This document shows, piece after piece, positions 54,572 through 64,000 of a stretch of 64,000 bases of DNA. The translations under genes were made by a program, and so were the position numbers. Below the pieces are notes generated by a model. The model was given only the letters and a program-made list of their open reading frames with translations, was not told the origin of the DNA and ran no database searches. How positions within the stretch are numbered: position 1 is the stretch's first letter; every line of letters starts with the position of its first letter. Origin of the DNA: Valencia hispanica (lineage: Eukaryota > Chordata > Actinopteri > Cyprinodontiformes > Valenciidae); assembly GCA_963556495.2 (NCBI GenBank), contig OY747702.1:1927001-1991000 (forward strand), written 5' to 3'.

Positions 54572-55460
54572 TTCGCTGGGCTCAGTTCTCTTAACTGAGC
54601 GCAGTTCTACGTCAGCATAGAGTTTTTATTGAACCACGAGTTGCATGAAACCCCTCCCACATCGATCTTTGTTCACAGAATAAAGATCAAAGCTTCTTCA
54701 CATAAGGCAGTGTTTCTCAAACTATGGGGCGAGGCCCACTAGTGGGGCGCAGAGGTATTGCAGGTGGGGCGTGACATCAATGGGATTTAAATAGTTTTCC
54801 CCCCTTAGATTCTGTCGTTGTGAATGTTTCACTGCACTGTAAATTAAATCAACCAGCTCCCCCCTCTCACAAAATTTAACACACTCAAATAAATTAGCAG
54901 TTGTGATCATCACTGTAAACAGAACCGGGACCTGGAACATCGGGCTGGGAGTTTGACTTTGGAATGTATCGCAGCAGAACAAAACAAGCTTGAAGTAGCC
55001 GCATTATCAGAGATTATTATTTTTATTTTTTTTGTACTTTTGAAAGCTTTGTAAATTTGATAAAACTACAACTTTTATTTTCTCCAACTATGAGCTGAAG
55101 TTCTACATGTAGCAACTACTGACAGCATATATTTCTGAGCCGGTTTTATACCAGTGCCAACCCCTTTTTCCAACTAATTTATACCCTTAAAAACTTGTAG
55201 ACTAACTCGGCTATTTAAATAAATAAAACACTTTAAAAATCAGGCGTGGTCACCATTCTGTTGGGGCGATAAAAGCAGGGGGGGCTTGTGTATGCTCCTT
55301 TGTCCAAAGTGGGGAATGATAAAAAAAGTTTGAGAAACACTGACATAAGGCAACGTGTGATGTACCACATTCTTCTTGATTGTTCACTGTTTCTAAGTGT
55401 TTCCACATGCACTACAGAATTAAACCCCCATACAACATTTACTGAATTTTTATCTCTTCA
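54570..55460 (+). repeat. LTR-like direct repeat of the endogenous retrovirus, right copy (split by a MITE)
   Basis: Matches 45291-45530 in the pieces 54570-54707 and 55343-55460. The interruption is a hAT MITE with its own 8-bp duplication. AATAAAGATCAAAGCTTC lies at about 54680. Confidence 0.65.
54708..55342. mobile_element. hAT MITE with 8-bp target duplications
   Basis: Terminal inverted repeats CAGTGTTTCTCAAACT (54708-54723) and AGTTTGAGAAACACTG (55327-55342) are perfect. ACATAAGG flanks them at 54700-54707 and 55343-55350. The left LTR copy shows the empty site at about 45412-45419. Inside there is a GTGGGGCG repeat near each end but no transposase. The features define a Charlie-like hAT. 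Confidence 0.95.
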
Positions 55461-55684
55461 ACACGTAGAAAAAACAAGAAACAAGAAAAAAAAAAAAACG
55501 AATTCCACACTTAACCGCATGAGTGTATTGTTAAGCACATTCATAGACATGCCAAACCTGTAGGGGGCAGGAGTTCCCCCAAATCTTATCCACCCAGAGT
55601 AACTTTCTTATTTCTAACATCAACACACAGCAGTAATTGAGCTTGTAAAATTAAGCAAGCAAAAAGCGCTTGGACAATCGGTAA

Positions 55685-56520
55685 TAGTGATGGTAAATTC
55701 GATTATTTTTACTGAATCAAGTTTGAATGAGTCACTCACCAAAATGAATCGGGTTTTTTCAGTCATTTGAGTCACTGAGTCAGTTGCCCAGAGAATGCAA
55801 AAAATGTAGCATACATTTTCACTCAAACTTAATTTGTTTCTCTGTTCATGTAAATCCTACTGCTAAGATGAGTGATTGAAAAAGAAAAAACAACTATTTT
55901 ATAGAGCAAAAAAAGAGCAAAAAAAAGATTTTTCTTTTTCTTTCAATAGAATAGCAAATGAAATTTCTGAGAAACAGAAATGAAATGTGTATCAACAAAA
56001 TAAAAATCCAAAATAGTTAAGAGATTGTGTTCAAAATTACTAGTCCAAAATTACTGGTTGAGCTGAGAGCCGGATGGGAGGGGGGAGTGAGTCATTAATC
56101 CTGAATGAGGCCGGCTACAGAGGAACTGAGTGATTTGTTCATGCTACGATTCAGCACCAGACATTGCGCTAGCTAGCTCTGGCTAGCTCTCAGGAAGGGA
56201 GGGGGTGAGTAACTCAAATGTGCTGTTAGCATGTTAGCAGAACGATGCTGCTGTGAACTAATGAGCTAATCTCATGATGTGAGCTTTGTACTGAGGGTTT
56301 TTTCTTCCAGTCCAGAGCAGAAATGTTTTGTTAAGAAACTGGCTGTTGTTTTTTCTGCAAATTTAAATGTAAGCTACATATTCAACTAATGAAATTAGTT
56401 TACTATTAGTAACAGTAATGAGTCAGTAAATGAGTCACTTGGGATTGTGAATCATAATTCACAAGTCAGAAAAGTGATTCTCGAGAATTGAACGATTTGT
56501 TCATGACTCGCACATCACTA
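55685..56520. mobile_element. hAT non-autonomous element with 8-bp target duplications
   Basis: The element starts TAGTGATGG and ends GCACATCACTA, flanked by ATCGGTAA at 55677-55684 and 56521-56528. Subterminal sequences with TGAGTCA and ATTCATGA-type motifs occur at both ends. It is 836 bases long without transposase. The empty site is visible in the related copy (GACAATCGATGATGCC at about 19353). Confidence 0.9.
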
Positions 56521-56691
56521 ATCGGTAATGCCAACACAGTTCTGAGGACATCCATGCTGCATTTTTGTCATCGACAGTGGCGTAGCAAAACCAAAAACTT
56601 AAGTTATTTCGGTCCACAAGCAAACGCTTAAAATGGAGAAAACACAAATATCCACTTTGGTCAGAGTCTTTAGAAAGAATCATTTTTTGGT

Positions 56692-57405
56692 GCCCTACAT
56701 TCCTCCAGAATTGCGCCGTTCAAGGTGCCAGCATGTTGAAGTAGCTCTGTTACTTTCGTTCTGTTTGTTTTTCTTTTTAAAAACTTGTATTCCTCCATTT
56801 CTGGAAGAAACATTTTTTGGGGACATCTGTTCTCTCTGGCTTTGAATGCTCTGCAGCTGGAAGGATTTTTACCAATATTTCTTTTACTTTTAAGCATTTG
56901 TTATGATGCATAACTATGGCAACAAAGTGGTTTACAACTTGGAGCAGATGATTAACATCATATAAGCTCAAACAATACCTCAACTGCAGCCACAAAACCT
57001 TGATGAGTTGAAAAGGACACGGCATGGATGCAGAGCAGGAGCAAAGTGGAGAGAGAGAAAAGGAAGAAGTTCAAACCATCTCCATCAATCATATTGGGCA
57101 TTGTGAGATCGTAGGCAAACAGGTATGATGCTGAAGACCCTCTGTAGATTAGTGTGCAAAAAAGGATTCTTCATAAAATAAACAGTACGGACAACCCTGA
57201 GCATCCTCTACATCCGACTGTCATACAACTACAGAGCGTCTTCAGTCAGAGACTTCTTCAGATCTGCAGAGCACTGCAGGAGATCATCACTACTCACAGC
57301 CATCAGCATCTACAACAAATCTTTAAAGAAACTTGGAAAATGAGTTACGAAAACATTTAAATTCCCTTTATTAATAAAGTAATTTTGAATTTGAATTGAA
57401 TTTGA
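56692..57405 (+). mobile_element. Internally deleted Rex1-type element (copy C)
   Basis: The head (CCTCCAGAATTGCGCCGTTC, AGGTGCCAGCATGTTGAAGT) is followed by the 5' UTR, the lead-in codons (GATGAGTTGAAAAGGACACG, GCAGAGCAGGAGCAAAG) and then directly by the ORF end (ACAACCCTGAGCATCCTCTA) and the TTGAATTTGAATTGAATT tail. Endonuclease and RT are deleted. It keeps about 130 bases more of the head than copies A and D. Confidence 0.8.
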
Positions 57406-57497
57406 AATCTGCGATTTAATGTGGGTGACGGGCCAAACCGTAGAAATTTTTTTTAATTTTATTTTGTGAGATACCCGGCTACGTGTGGACAAGTCAT

Positions 57498-58033
57498 CAA
57501 ATTCAAATTCAATTCAAAATTACTTTATTAATCCCAAAGGTCAATTAAATGTTGTTGTAACTCATTATGCAAGTTCCTTCAAAGATTTGTTGTAGATGCT
57601 GATGGCTGTGGGTAGGGATGATCTCTTGTAGCGCTCTGGAGATCTGAAGAAGCCTCTGACTGAAGATGCTCTGTAGTTGTATGACAGTCTGATGTAGAGG
57701 ATGATCTGGATCTCTGGTGTCTTTTCAACTCAACAGGGTTTTGTGGCTGTAGTTGAGGTATTATTTGAGCTTTTGTGATGTTAATCAACTGCTGCCAGTT
57801 GTAAACCACCTTGTTGCCATGGTTATGCATCATAACAAATGTCCAAAAATAAAAAGTATCAGCAAAAATCCTTCCAGCTGCACAGCATTCAAAACCAGAG
57901 AGAACAGTTGTCCACAAAAACAATGTTTCTACCAAAAATGGAAGAATTAAAGTTTTAAAAAAGAAAAAAATATGAACCAAAGTTACAGAGCTACTCCAAC
58001 ATGCTGCCACCTTGAGCGGCGCAATTCCGGAAC
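57498..58033 (-). mobile_element. Internally deleted Rex1-type element (copy D)
   Basis: It is nearly identical to 15455-16017, including the deletion junction, and lies inverted next to copy C. Its 5' end (minus strand) is TTCCGGAATTGCGCCGCTCA at about 58033. It has a short (A)n interruption instead of the 33-base run of copy A. Confidence 0.85.
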
Positions 58034-58667
58034 ACTTAGGTAGGAGGTACCCTAGATGTGGCGGGTCAAGGCAAATCAATTAATATGCATATCTGTCTCT
58101 GTGCCAGGCTTTCTACATTGTTAAACTTTGGAAAAATTTGGTATAGAAAAGTTCCCAGACTGTTTGTATATATAACTTGAAAGACATGAATCATATTGTT
58201 TTTAAAGTGAAGTGCTTTGAGTTATTGCATTTAGTTATATTTAGATGATGACATTTATCTTAAATTTTCCACATCACAACTATAGTTTCTTTTTACCTCT
58301 ATAGCCATTCAAGTTTTAGTTTTTGACAGGACCCAAGGATTTTGAGTTAGATTTGATTGAGAATGCAAACAAAACATGGTTGTTTCACTGCTCCTTAAAG
58401 TGTCTTTAATCTTGCATAATCAAATCCCTATTTTTGTAAGCATTATGTTTGTCTATATGTAACAAAATTGAAACAGCTCTTTTCCACACTGCTGAACTGG
58501 ATGCCAGTTTCAACATTGTTTTGATTCATACTATGTGGATAAAAAAAGGTTAACATAAACCCCATTGCTTCTTACTCAGGTCTTCAAGATGTCCTAAAAA
58601 CGTATGGAAAAGATCTAGAACATTTTGTGTAGAAATATATGGAATTTTGAAAGTGACCATTTTTCTT
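58034..58667. other. Unassigned sequence
   Basis: AT-rich sequence without recognisable gene or repeat. Confidence 0.45.
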
Positions 58668-60539
58668 CTTTTTTTTTGGGGGGGGGGGGGGAAGCCACGC
58701 CCACCATCCCCCCTCTTCGGAGGACAACTTTATTTTTAGTTAATATTTGTAATAGTTTTCAAATTTATATACATAAACATAAGTACAGAATATAGGGGGG
58801 GGGGGGGGTCACCTAAAATATGCTACATGTAGAACAGATGACATACACAACACAGAATAAAACAGACATAATACAGAAGGAAAGGATTTAGTGATATGAA
58901 CATGATTAAATTAAAAAGAAAAAAAAACAAGATAGAAGAAAGAAAGAAAATGACGATTCCCCACGCAGAGCGCCGAGACCAGGCACCCAACCAAGGCCAG
59001 ACAAACCCACCAGTGAACTGACCAGGCACGGAATAGGAAGCGGATGGGGCCAGGTCCGTTACCCCCCCGAGCCACCCAACGGCACCGCCCAACAATCAAA
59101 AACCAAAACCCCCAAAAGAGGTGCCCCAACCAACACGAGGAGGACACCCGACCCACCGACCCACCCAGGAACACACCAGGGACGAACCGGACTGCACCGC
59201 ACCAGGGCCCCAAGCCCCAAACATTGAGAGCCCCCAATGCACCAGTGGGCAGGGGCATCAGTCACCGGTAGGGAGTGACGGAGGGGAAATAGGTCCCCAT
59301 TATATATAGGGCCTAAGATGGGCAGCCGAGGACCCATCCTGACAGGTAGACAGAGACACACATAGACAGTCATACGTACCCTCCCTCTAACGCACATTCA
59401 TTTTCACCTGCACACCAAGACATCCAAAAAAGGATGTCTTAGTGTGCAAGCAGACCGCCCAAGCTCCCACAGTGGCAATAGCAGCCCAGCAGCCTGGGCC
59501 CCTGACCAGATAGATGCCCGACCTCAGCACCCCGCAGAGTACAAAGAGCTAGACCCAGGAGCTATGTCCAGCGCCAAAAAGACTGACTGGCCCAGAAACG
59601 CTGCCCACCCGCTGCAGCCACCAGCCGACACCCCAACGTGCAAATACGGCGAGGCGCCATCCAGGACCCGGCGATGAGGACCGGCCCAGAGGGGAGGAAA
59701 AAGTAGGCAGCATGTGCAGACCCCCAGCCACCCTTGACCCCCACCGACCGGCACCGGCAGCGGAGGCCCCCACGCCGGCGAAGACCCGGCCACGACCCCA
59801 GACAGGGGACGGGGAGCCCCAGGTCCCCTGAGCCCCCAGGCCCACTCCAGAACCACCTAGAAGCAGCTCAGCCGCCAGGCCAGGACCGATGTCCGCCAGT
59901 GCAACCCCCCAATGGGACCGCATGCAGCTATCAGGAGTCACCACCCACAGCCACCAAAGTCCCATAGCTCCTAGCACCCCACCCGCAAAGCGATCCCAAA
60001 CCCAAAACACCCCACATCCGCAACAATGTCCCACACGACAAAATCAAGTGCCCCCCACCCCTACTAGGTGATGGAGCTGATCAATGGGGTCCAGAGGGAT
60101 TGATCAAATGTGGAGGCAGAGGCTGTCTCAAGACCAATGTGGTCCAGCAGATTTCTGTTCTGATTAATATTAAGAAAATTTTATTTTTCCAGTTCAGGAG
60201 GATAGTTTTCTTAGTGATGCATAAGGCAAAGTGAACTAATTGCATTGACTTTGGGTCTATGGTGACATCATTTAAATTTTCTAGCAGGCAAACTGAGGGA
60301 CAAGGTGGGATATTACATTTCAGACACTTTGATAGGTCCTCACATATCTGGCAGCAAAATCTCTTAACTGGTGGACAGAACCAAAATGCATTAATATAGT
60401 TGTCCCGTACATTGTAAGCAAGTATTAGGTGGCTTAAAACCCATCTTGAACATCCATTGACCTGTATAGTGTACTCTATGAATGAATTTGTATTGTATTA
60501 TAATTGTAAATTGGGATTTTTAGTTATTTTAAAGGTTCT

Positions 60540-60911
60540 TCAACACATCTGAGACCATAAGTTTTGGTCAAAGGTGATGGACAAAACCTCCTCCCATTTT
60601 GAAATAGGGAGGGCTATCGATTCATCTAATGCAGTTAATATTTTGTACATTTTAGACAGCATTTTGGGGTGGTTGAGATTGAGAAAATCTAAAACTCTTA
60701 CTGGCATTTCTAATTCAACTGTATTGAGCCTAAATTTAACTTTTGTAATAGAATTAATTTGTTGATATTCTAAGAATTTGTTTTTATTCATTCCGTATTG
60801 TGTAATTATTGTATTAAATGTGATAAAGTCTGTTCCTTCAAATATATGTTCCAGGTATTCAATTCCTTTACACCTCCAGTCTGGAAAATGTATCATATAT
60901 TTATTTTGCAA
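60540..60911 (-). pseudogene. L1/Tx1 ORF2 fragment
   Basis: The 123-codon frame ([20 protein letters not shown] ... LPISKWEEVLS) matches residues 25-140 of the 306-codon ORF at 26533-27453 with scattered substitutions. The C-terminal cysteine/histidine cluster is out of frame downstream. This copy is more decayed than copy 1. Confidence 0.8.
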
Positions 60912-61228
60912 GATGTCAGGGTTATTTCAGATGGGTGTACATCTGCATGGGATTAGTGTGGACTCTGTTATTTTTAGGAACTCCCACCATGCTGTCAGAG
61001 ATGAGCTTTTAAAGCATTCATGTTGTTTTATATTTTAGCTAATAAATGGTAGATCTGAAATCTTTATCTTATTGCATAATTCGGTTCTACGTCTATCCAG
61101 GACTCATCTAGGTAGCTATGTTTTAACCATCTTGAGATGTATTGGAGCCTATTAGCTAAGAAATAATGATGAAAGGTCGGTAGATCTAGACCTCCTTTTT
61201 CTTTGGTCTTCTGCAGTGTTTTTAAGCT

Positions 61229-61357
61229 TGTTGTGCTGCAGATAGGTAGGATTTGGCTATGAATAAATATGAATAATTGCCTAGGGCAATTATTAATAAG
61301 ATTAATTATTTTATGTAAAAATTACCACGTTTGGGGCACCATCCTGGTGGATTCCAG

Positions 61358-61397
<40 letters not shown>

Positions 61398-62747
61398 CCA
61401 AATTGTTCAGTCTCAGTTTATGTTTATGATTACCAGCCTGATAAGGTTGAGATAATTAAACAATAGATGAAGGAATAAGTTCTTAAGCTGTGGAAATTAA
61501 TTGTACGCATCACTCCAAGTAATCCCAGACTTTTTCTCTTTAAATTAAGGGGACTTTATTTAGAAATTAGCTCAACCTTACAGTCAAACATTTCATACAT
61601 TTATCCCATCTATTCAAAAGCATGCAACTACTACTACAGATCTTAGACAACAATAATAGGTGAACATTAAACACAATTAACATGAAATGAATCAGTGAGA
61701 ACAGCTGAGATGGGAGCCCTCACTCCAGGGGGCTCAAATCACAGATAGCCTAGGAGACAAACTCATAAATCTCAGCTCTGTGCCAAGATGGAGACCTGCA
61801 TGTTCAGTCTAAGAAAGAGTCACAAAATTAGCTTTGGCTAAAGGAGCACATGGGGGAAGCGTCCATGTGGAAGGCCTCTGGTTTACCATCAGACAAAATG
61901 GACATCTACTAAAACAATGTTAAACTTTTTATTTAAGACCAGCTAACCGAGCCCGAATCTGCCGACCAGGTGATCAGGGAGCGAGAGAGAGAGGAAAAGA
62001 GAGGAAGGAAAAAAAGGAAGAAAGGCATGATCTGTTCAGGATAAAACAACAGTTTCAAACACAGCAACTACAGCTCAACTTATACTTGCGGCGACGCAAA
62101 AATGAGCAAACAGGAACAGCGCTTAAAGACACTTTAAACCAACAATGAACCAGATTTAACTCGTTAAAACTCTATTTTCTCTATTTATCTCCGCCCAGAC
62201 ACAATATTAGTATAAATGAACCGGTTCTGTCCTACTGCTTTGAAGGAGGTCCAGTCCACTAGGAGGAGAGCGAATTGTGTCCATAGTTGAGCAAGAAAAA
62301 GAGTTAGGACCTGCGAAGGATTTTAAGGACCATGTGGTTCAAAGGTCGACATCTAACGAACTGTCTTGGAACAGTCCTGATATAACCCAAAACTGTTTGC
62401 ACAAACAGGATGAGCACTTCGAAGCTTTGAAATTAGTTCTTCCCGGTCCAGCGGGTCAGAACAAAAGAGAATCTTCACCGTTGAGATGTCCTCTGTTTAG
62501 CCTGAGTTTCTCTCTGACACTTGTGGCTTGAGAACAGATTGAAACCTTTTTGACTCCCACTCTTATAGCCCCTTTGGCCGTGAAGTTATCGCCGATGTCA
62601 CCATGGGTGGTCACGGACCAATAGGAGTGTGTTGGGGGTCACTGCTAGGATTGCTGGGACATGTGGTCTGATAAGTCCATCTTTGAAATGACTCCTAGCC
62701 ATCCAAAAATGTGTTCAGTTCATCTTATGAGAAATGTAATCACAACA
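61229..62747 (-). mobile_element. Complete solo LTR (copy 3) with 4-bp target duplication
   Basis: On the minus strand it runs from TGTTGTGATTACATTTCTCA to GCAGCACAACA. The ends TGTTGTG and CACAACA form a perfect 7-bp inverted repeat. AGCT flanks it at 61225-61228 and 62748-62751, and L1 copy 1 (about 27715-27725) shows the empty site AAGCTGATA. A TATA-like GCTATAAGAGTGGG lies near 62570 and AATAAAGTCCCC near 61555. A (TA)n microsatellite occupies 61361-61396. The internal region was lost by LTR-LTR recombination. The 1519-base length fits a large-LTR retroelement or retrovirus. Confidence 0.9.
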
Positions 62748-62951
62748 AGCTGATATGTGGGCGTTTATCTTTCCAAAGAAATTTAGAGACAGAGGAGTCC
62801 AGACTTCTAAACTAATCTGGTGATGGTTTGCTTGGGATCATTGAGAATAAGTAATTGATTCTGGGCAAAACCATCATTTTTATTGAAGCAACCCTTCCCA
62901 AAAGTGATATGGGTAGGGATTTCCATCTAGCAAAATCATCTTCCACTTTTT

Positions 62952-63231
62952 TTTAAAGTGGGATGTAGTTTAGCTTTAATAAATCTGCCAGTCTTGGTGA
63001 GAGATTGATACCTATATAGGTAATATTCCCTGACTGCAGTTGTGTATTAATTGGATTCTGGAAAGAACAATTGATTGGGAGGACTGTAGATCTTAACCAA
63101 TTTATACAATAATCTGAAACCTTTGAGTAAGAGTTTATCAACTCGATTACCTGAGAGAGAGAGCTTTGTGAATGCTGGAGAAAAAGTAACACATCATCTG
63201 CAAAAAGACTGATTTTATGTTCTATGTTATT
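62952..63231 (-). pseudogene. L1/Tx1 reverse transcriptase motif C region
   Basis: The minus-strand frame reads NIEHKISLFADDVLLFLQHS, then INSYSKVSDYCINWLRS, typical of the L1-type FADD box and the following helix. It continues the same element as 58668-61228. The first codons of the ORF (MDGWMDG) come from the adjoining ATGG tail and are not L1. Confidence 0.85.
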
Positions 63232-64000
63232 GCCATCCATCCATCCATCCATTTTCTTCCGCTTATCCGGGGTCGGGTCGCGGGGGGGGGCAGCAGCCTA
63301 AGCAAAGAGACCCAGACTTCCCTCTCCCCAGCCACTTGTTCCAGCTCCTCGGGAGGAACCCCAAGGCGCTCCCAGGCCAGCCGAGAAACATAGTCCCTCC
63401 AGCGTGTCCTGGGCCTTCCCCTGGGCCTCCTCCCGGTGAGACGTGCCTGAAACACCTCACCAGGGAGGCGTCCAGGAGGCATCCTGACCAGATGCCCGAG
63501 CCACCTCAACTTACTCCTCTCGATGTGGAGAAGCAGCGGCTCTACTCTGAGCCCCCTCCGGATGACTGAGCTTCTCACCCTATCTCTAAGGGAGAGCCCA
63601 GACACTCTGCGGAGGATACTCATTTCAGCCGCTTGTATCCGTGATCTCGTTCTTTCGGTCACCACCCAGAGTTCGTGACCATAGATGAGGGTAGGAACGT
63701 AGATCGACCGGTAAATCGAGAGCTTCGCCTTTCGGCTCAGCTCTCTCTTCACCACGACAGACCGGTAGAGCGCCCGCATAACTGCAGATGCCCCACCAAT
63801 CCGTCTATCGATCTCCCGCTCCATTTTTCCCTCATTCGTGAACAAGACCCCCAGATACTTAAACTCCTCCACTTGGGGAAGGACCCCATCCCCGACCCGG
63901 AGGAGGCACCCCACCCTTTTCCGGCTCAAGACCATGGCCTCAGATTTGGAGGTGCTGATTCTCATCCCAGCCGCTTCACACTCGGCTGCGAACAGCTCCA
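63222..64000 (-). CDS. Rex3-like (RTE clade) LINE ORF, C-terminal part, runs off the window
   Basis: The minus strand is open from the window edge to 63222; the frame at the edge already reads ELFAAECEAAGMRISTS, so the ORF start and RT core lie outside. Stations: KYLGVLFTNEGKMEREIDRR, SIYVPTLIYGHELWV, ERSKLRWLGHLVRMPPGRLP and GRRPRGRPRTRWRDYVSRLA, the RTE-type C-terminal region. The frame reads through the element's 3' end (GRKWMDGWM is the translated ATGG tail) and stops in L1 sequence, so the usual stop may have been lost by a small indel in the G-rich stretch at 63281-63290. The openness implies a young copy. Confidence 0.85.
   Translation of the reverse strand, partial: ELFAAECEAAGMRISTSKSEAMVLSRKRVGCLLRVGDGVLPQVEEFKYLGVLFTNEGKMEREIDRRIGGASAVMRALYRSVVVKRELSRKAKLSIYRSIYVPTLIYGHELWVVTERTRSRIQAAEMSILRRVSGLSLRDRVRSSVIRRGLRVEPLLLHIERSKLRWLGHLVRMPPGRLPGEVFQARLTGRRPRGRPRTRWRDYVSRLAWERLGVPPEELEQVAGEREVWVSLLRLLPPPATRPRISGRKWMDGWMAIT
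63233..63252 (-). repeat. (ATGG)n tail of the Rex3-like LINE
   Basis: Four to five CATC units on the plus strand mark the 3' end of the element, abutting L1 copy 2. Tetranucleotide GATG-type tails are known for Rex3. Confidence 0.85.

Larger units (their letters stand above)
55495..57480 (+). mobile_element. Second copy of the MITE-like repeat of 19113-19637, interrupted twice
   Basis: Pieces 55495-55684, 56521-56690 and about 57405-57480 align in order with 19180-19620. Two later insertions separate them: a hAT MITE and an internally deleted Rex1-type element. Confidence 0.7.
58668..63231 (-). mobile_element. L1/Tx1-clade LINE, 5'-truncated (copy 2), split by a solo LTR
   Basis: The 3' end lies at about 58668 with a poly(A) tail (T run on the plus strand) next to a 14-base G run. 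The C/G-rich 3' UTR spans 58680-60070, ORF2 remnants 60070-61228 and 62752-63231, with a complete solo LTR between. The ORF2 parts include the 123-codon frame 60540-60911 and RT motif C as KISLFADDVLLFLQHSQ (63230-63120). The 5' end abuts the Rex3-like tail. Confidence 0.85.

Noticed and set aside
58920..60070. Proline-rich and glycine-rich ORFs at 58.9-60.1 kb
   Set aside because: They are in the 3' UTR of L1 copy 2 and correspond to the spurious frames of copy 1.

Overview
The window reads as a stretch of ray-finned fish chromosome, most likely from a spiny-rayed (percomorph-type) teleost, built almost entirely from transposable elements of different ages nested in one another. The basis is the mixture of families: Rex1/Babar-like, Rex3-like (RTE clade), L2-clade and L1/Tx1-clade LINEs, tRNA-derived SINEs with A and B boxes, Tc1-like and hAT elements, Ty3/Gypsy-type solo LTRs and an endogenous retrovirus. 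No bacterial-style operon, rRNA or genuine tRNA gene was seen. The only candidate host coding material is one exon-like open segment on the minus strand (about 9.08-9.32 kb). It may belong with a second small exon-like segment near 8.5 kb.

Layout. 0-1.3 kb: 3' part of a roughly 1.5-kb LTR whose relatives lie at 28.2-29.2 kb and 61.2-62.7 kb. 1.3-1.7 kb: DNA-transposon fragment with a helix-turn-helix-like peptide. 4.5-4.8 kb: RTE-tailed repeat ending in (CATC)n. 5.27-8.08 kb: a minus-strand SINE with 13-bp target-site duplications, split by a plus-strand Rex1-like LINE carrying an open 850-codon reverse transcriptase frame. 9.4-16.5 kb: broken Rex1-like LINE copies (one with a 27-bp minisatellite inside its ORF), a minus-strand L2 end, a Gypsy LTR plus leader, and Tc1-like pieces. 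17.3-24.7 kb: hAT and Tc1 pieces, then two degraded L2 copies interrupted by a hAT (itself holding another element), a Gypsy solo LTR and a SINE. 24.7-28.2 kb: minus-strand L1/Tx1 with an extremely C-rich (G-rich in sense) 3' UTR. 29.7-41.1 kb: L2 ends, a MITE, a Rex1-like end, and a Rex3-like copy split by an L2 with 8-bp target-site duplications. 41.1-45.1 kb: DNA-transposon debris, an SGNH-like domain relic and a SINE. 45.3-55.5 kb: a rearranged endogenous retrovirus with direct LTR-like repeats outside and near-identical inverted arms inside. 54.7-58.0 kb: two hAT MITEs with 8-bp target-site duplications and two internally deleted Rex1-type elements. 58.7-63.2 kb: a second minus-strand L1/Tx1 split by a complete solo LTR with a 4-bp duplication. 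63.2-64.0 kb: 3' end of a Rex3-like LINE whose ORF runs off the window.

The coding material belongs to retroelements: APE-type endonuclease, reverse transcriptase, retroviral protease, integrase and envelope, plus Tc1 transposase debris. Nearly all of it is 5'-truncated, frameshifted or interrupted. The open frames are the 850-codon Rex1-like ORF, an L1 C-terminal ORF of 306 codons, an L2 C-terminal ORF of 210 codons and the Rex3-like C-terminal ORF at the right edge. Family names rest on recognised motifs, terminal sequences and copy-to-copy comparison inside the window; no database search was run. Boundaries without a stated target-site duplication are approximate.
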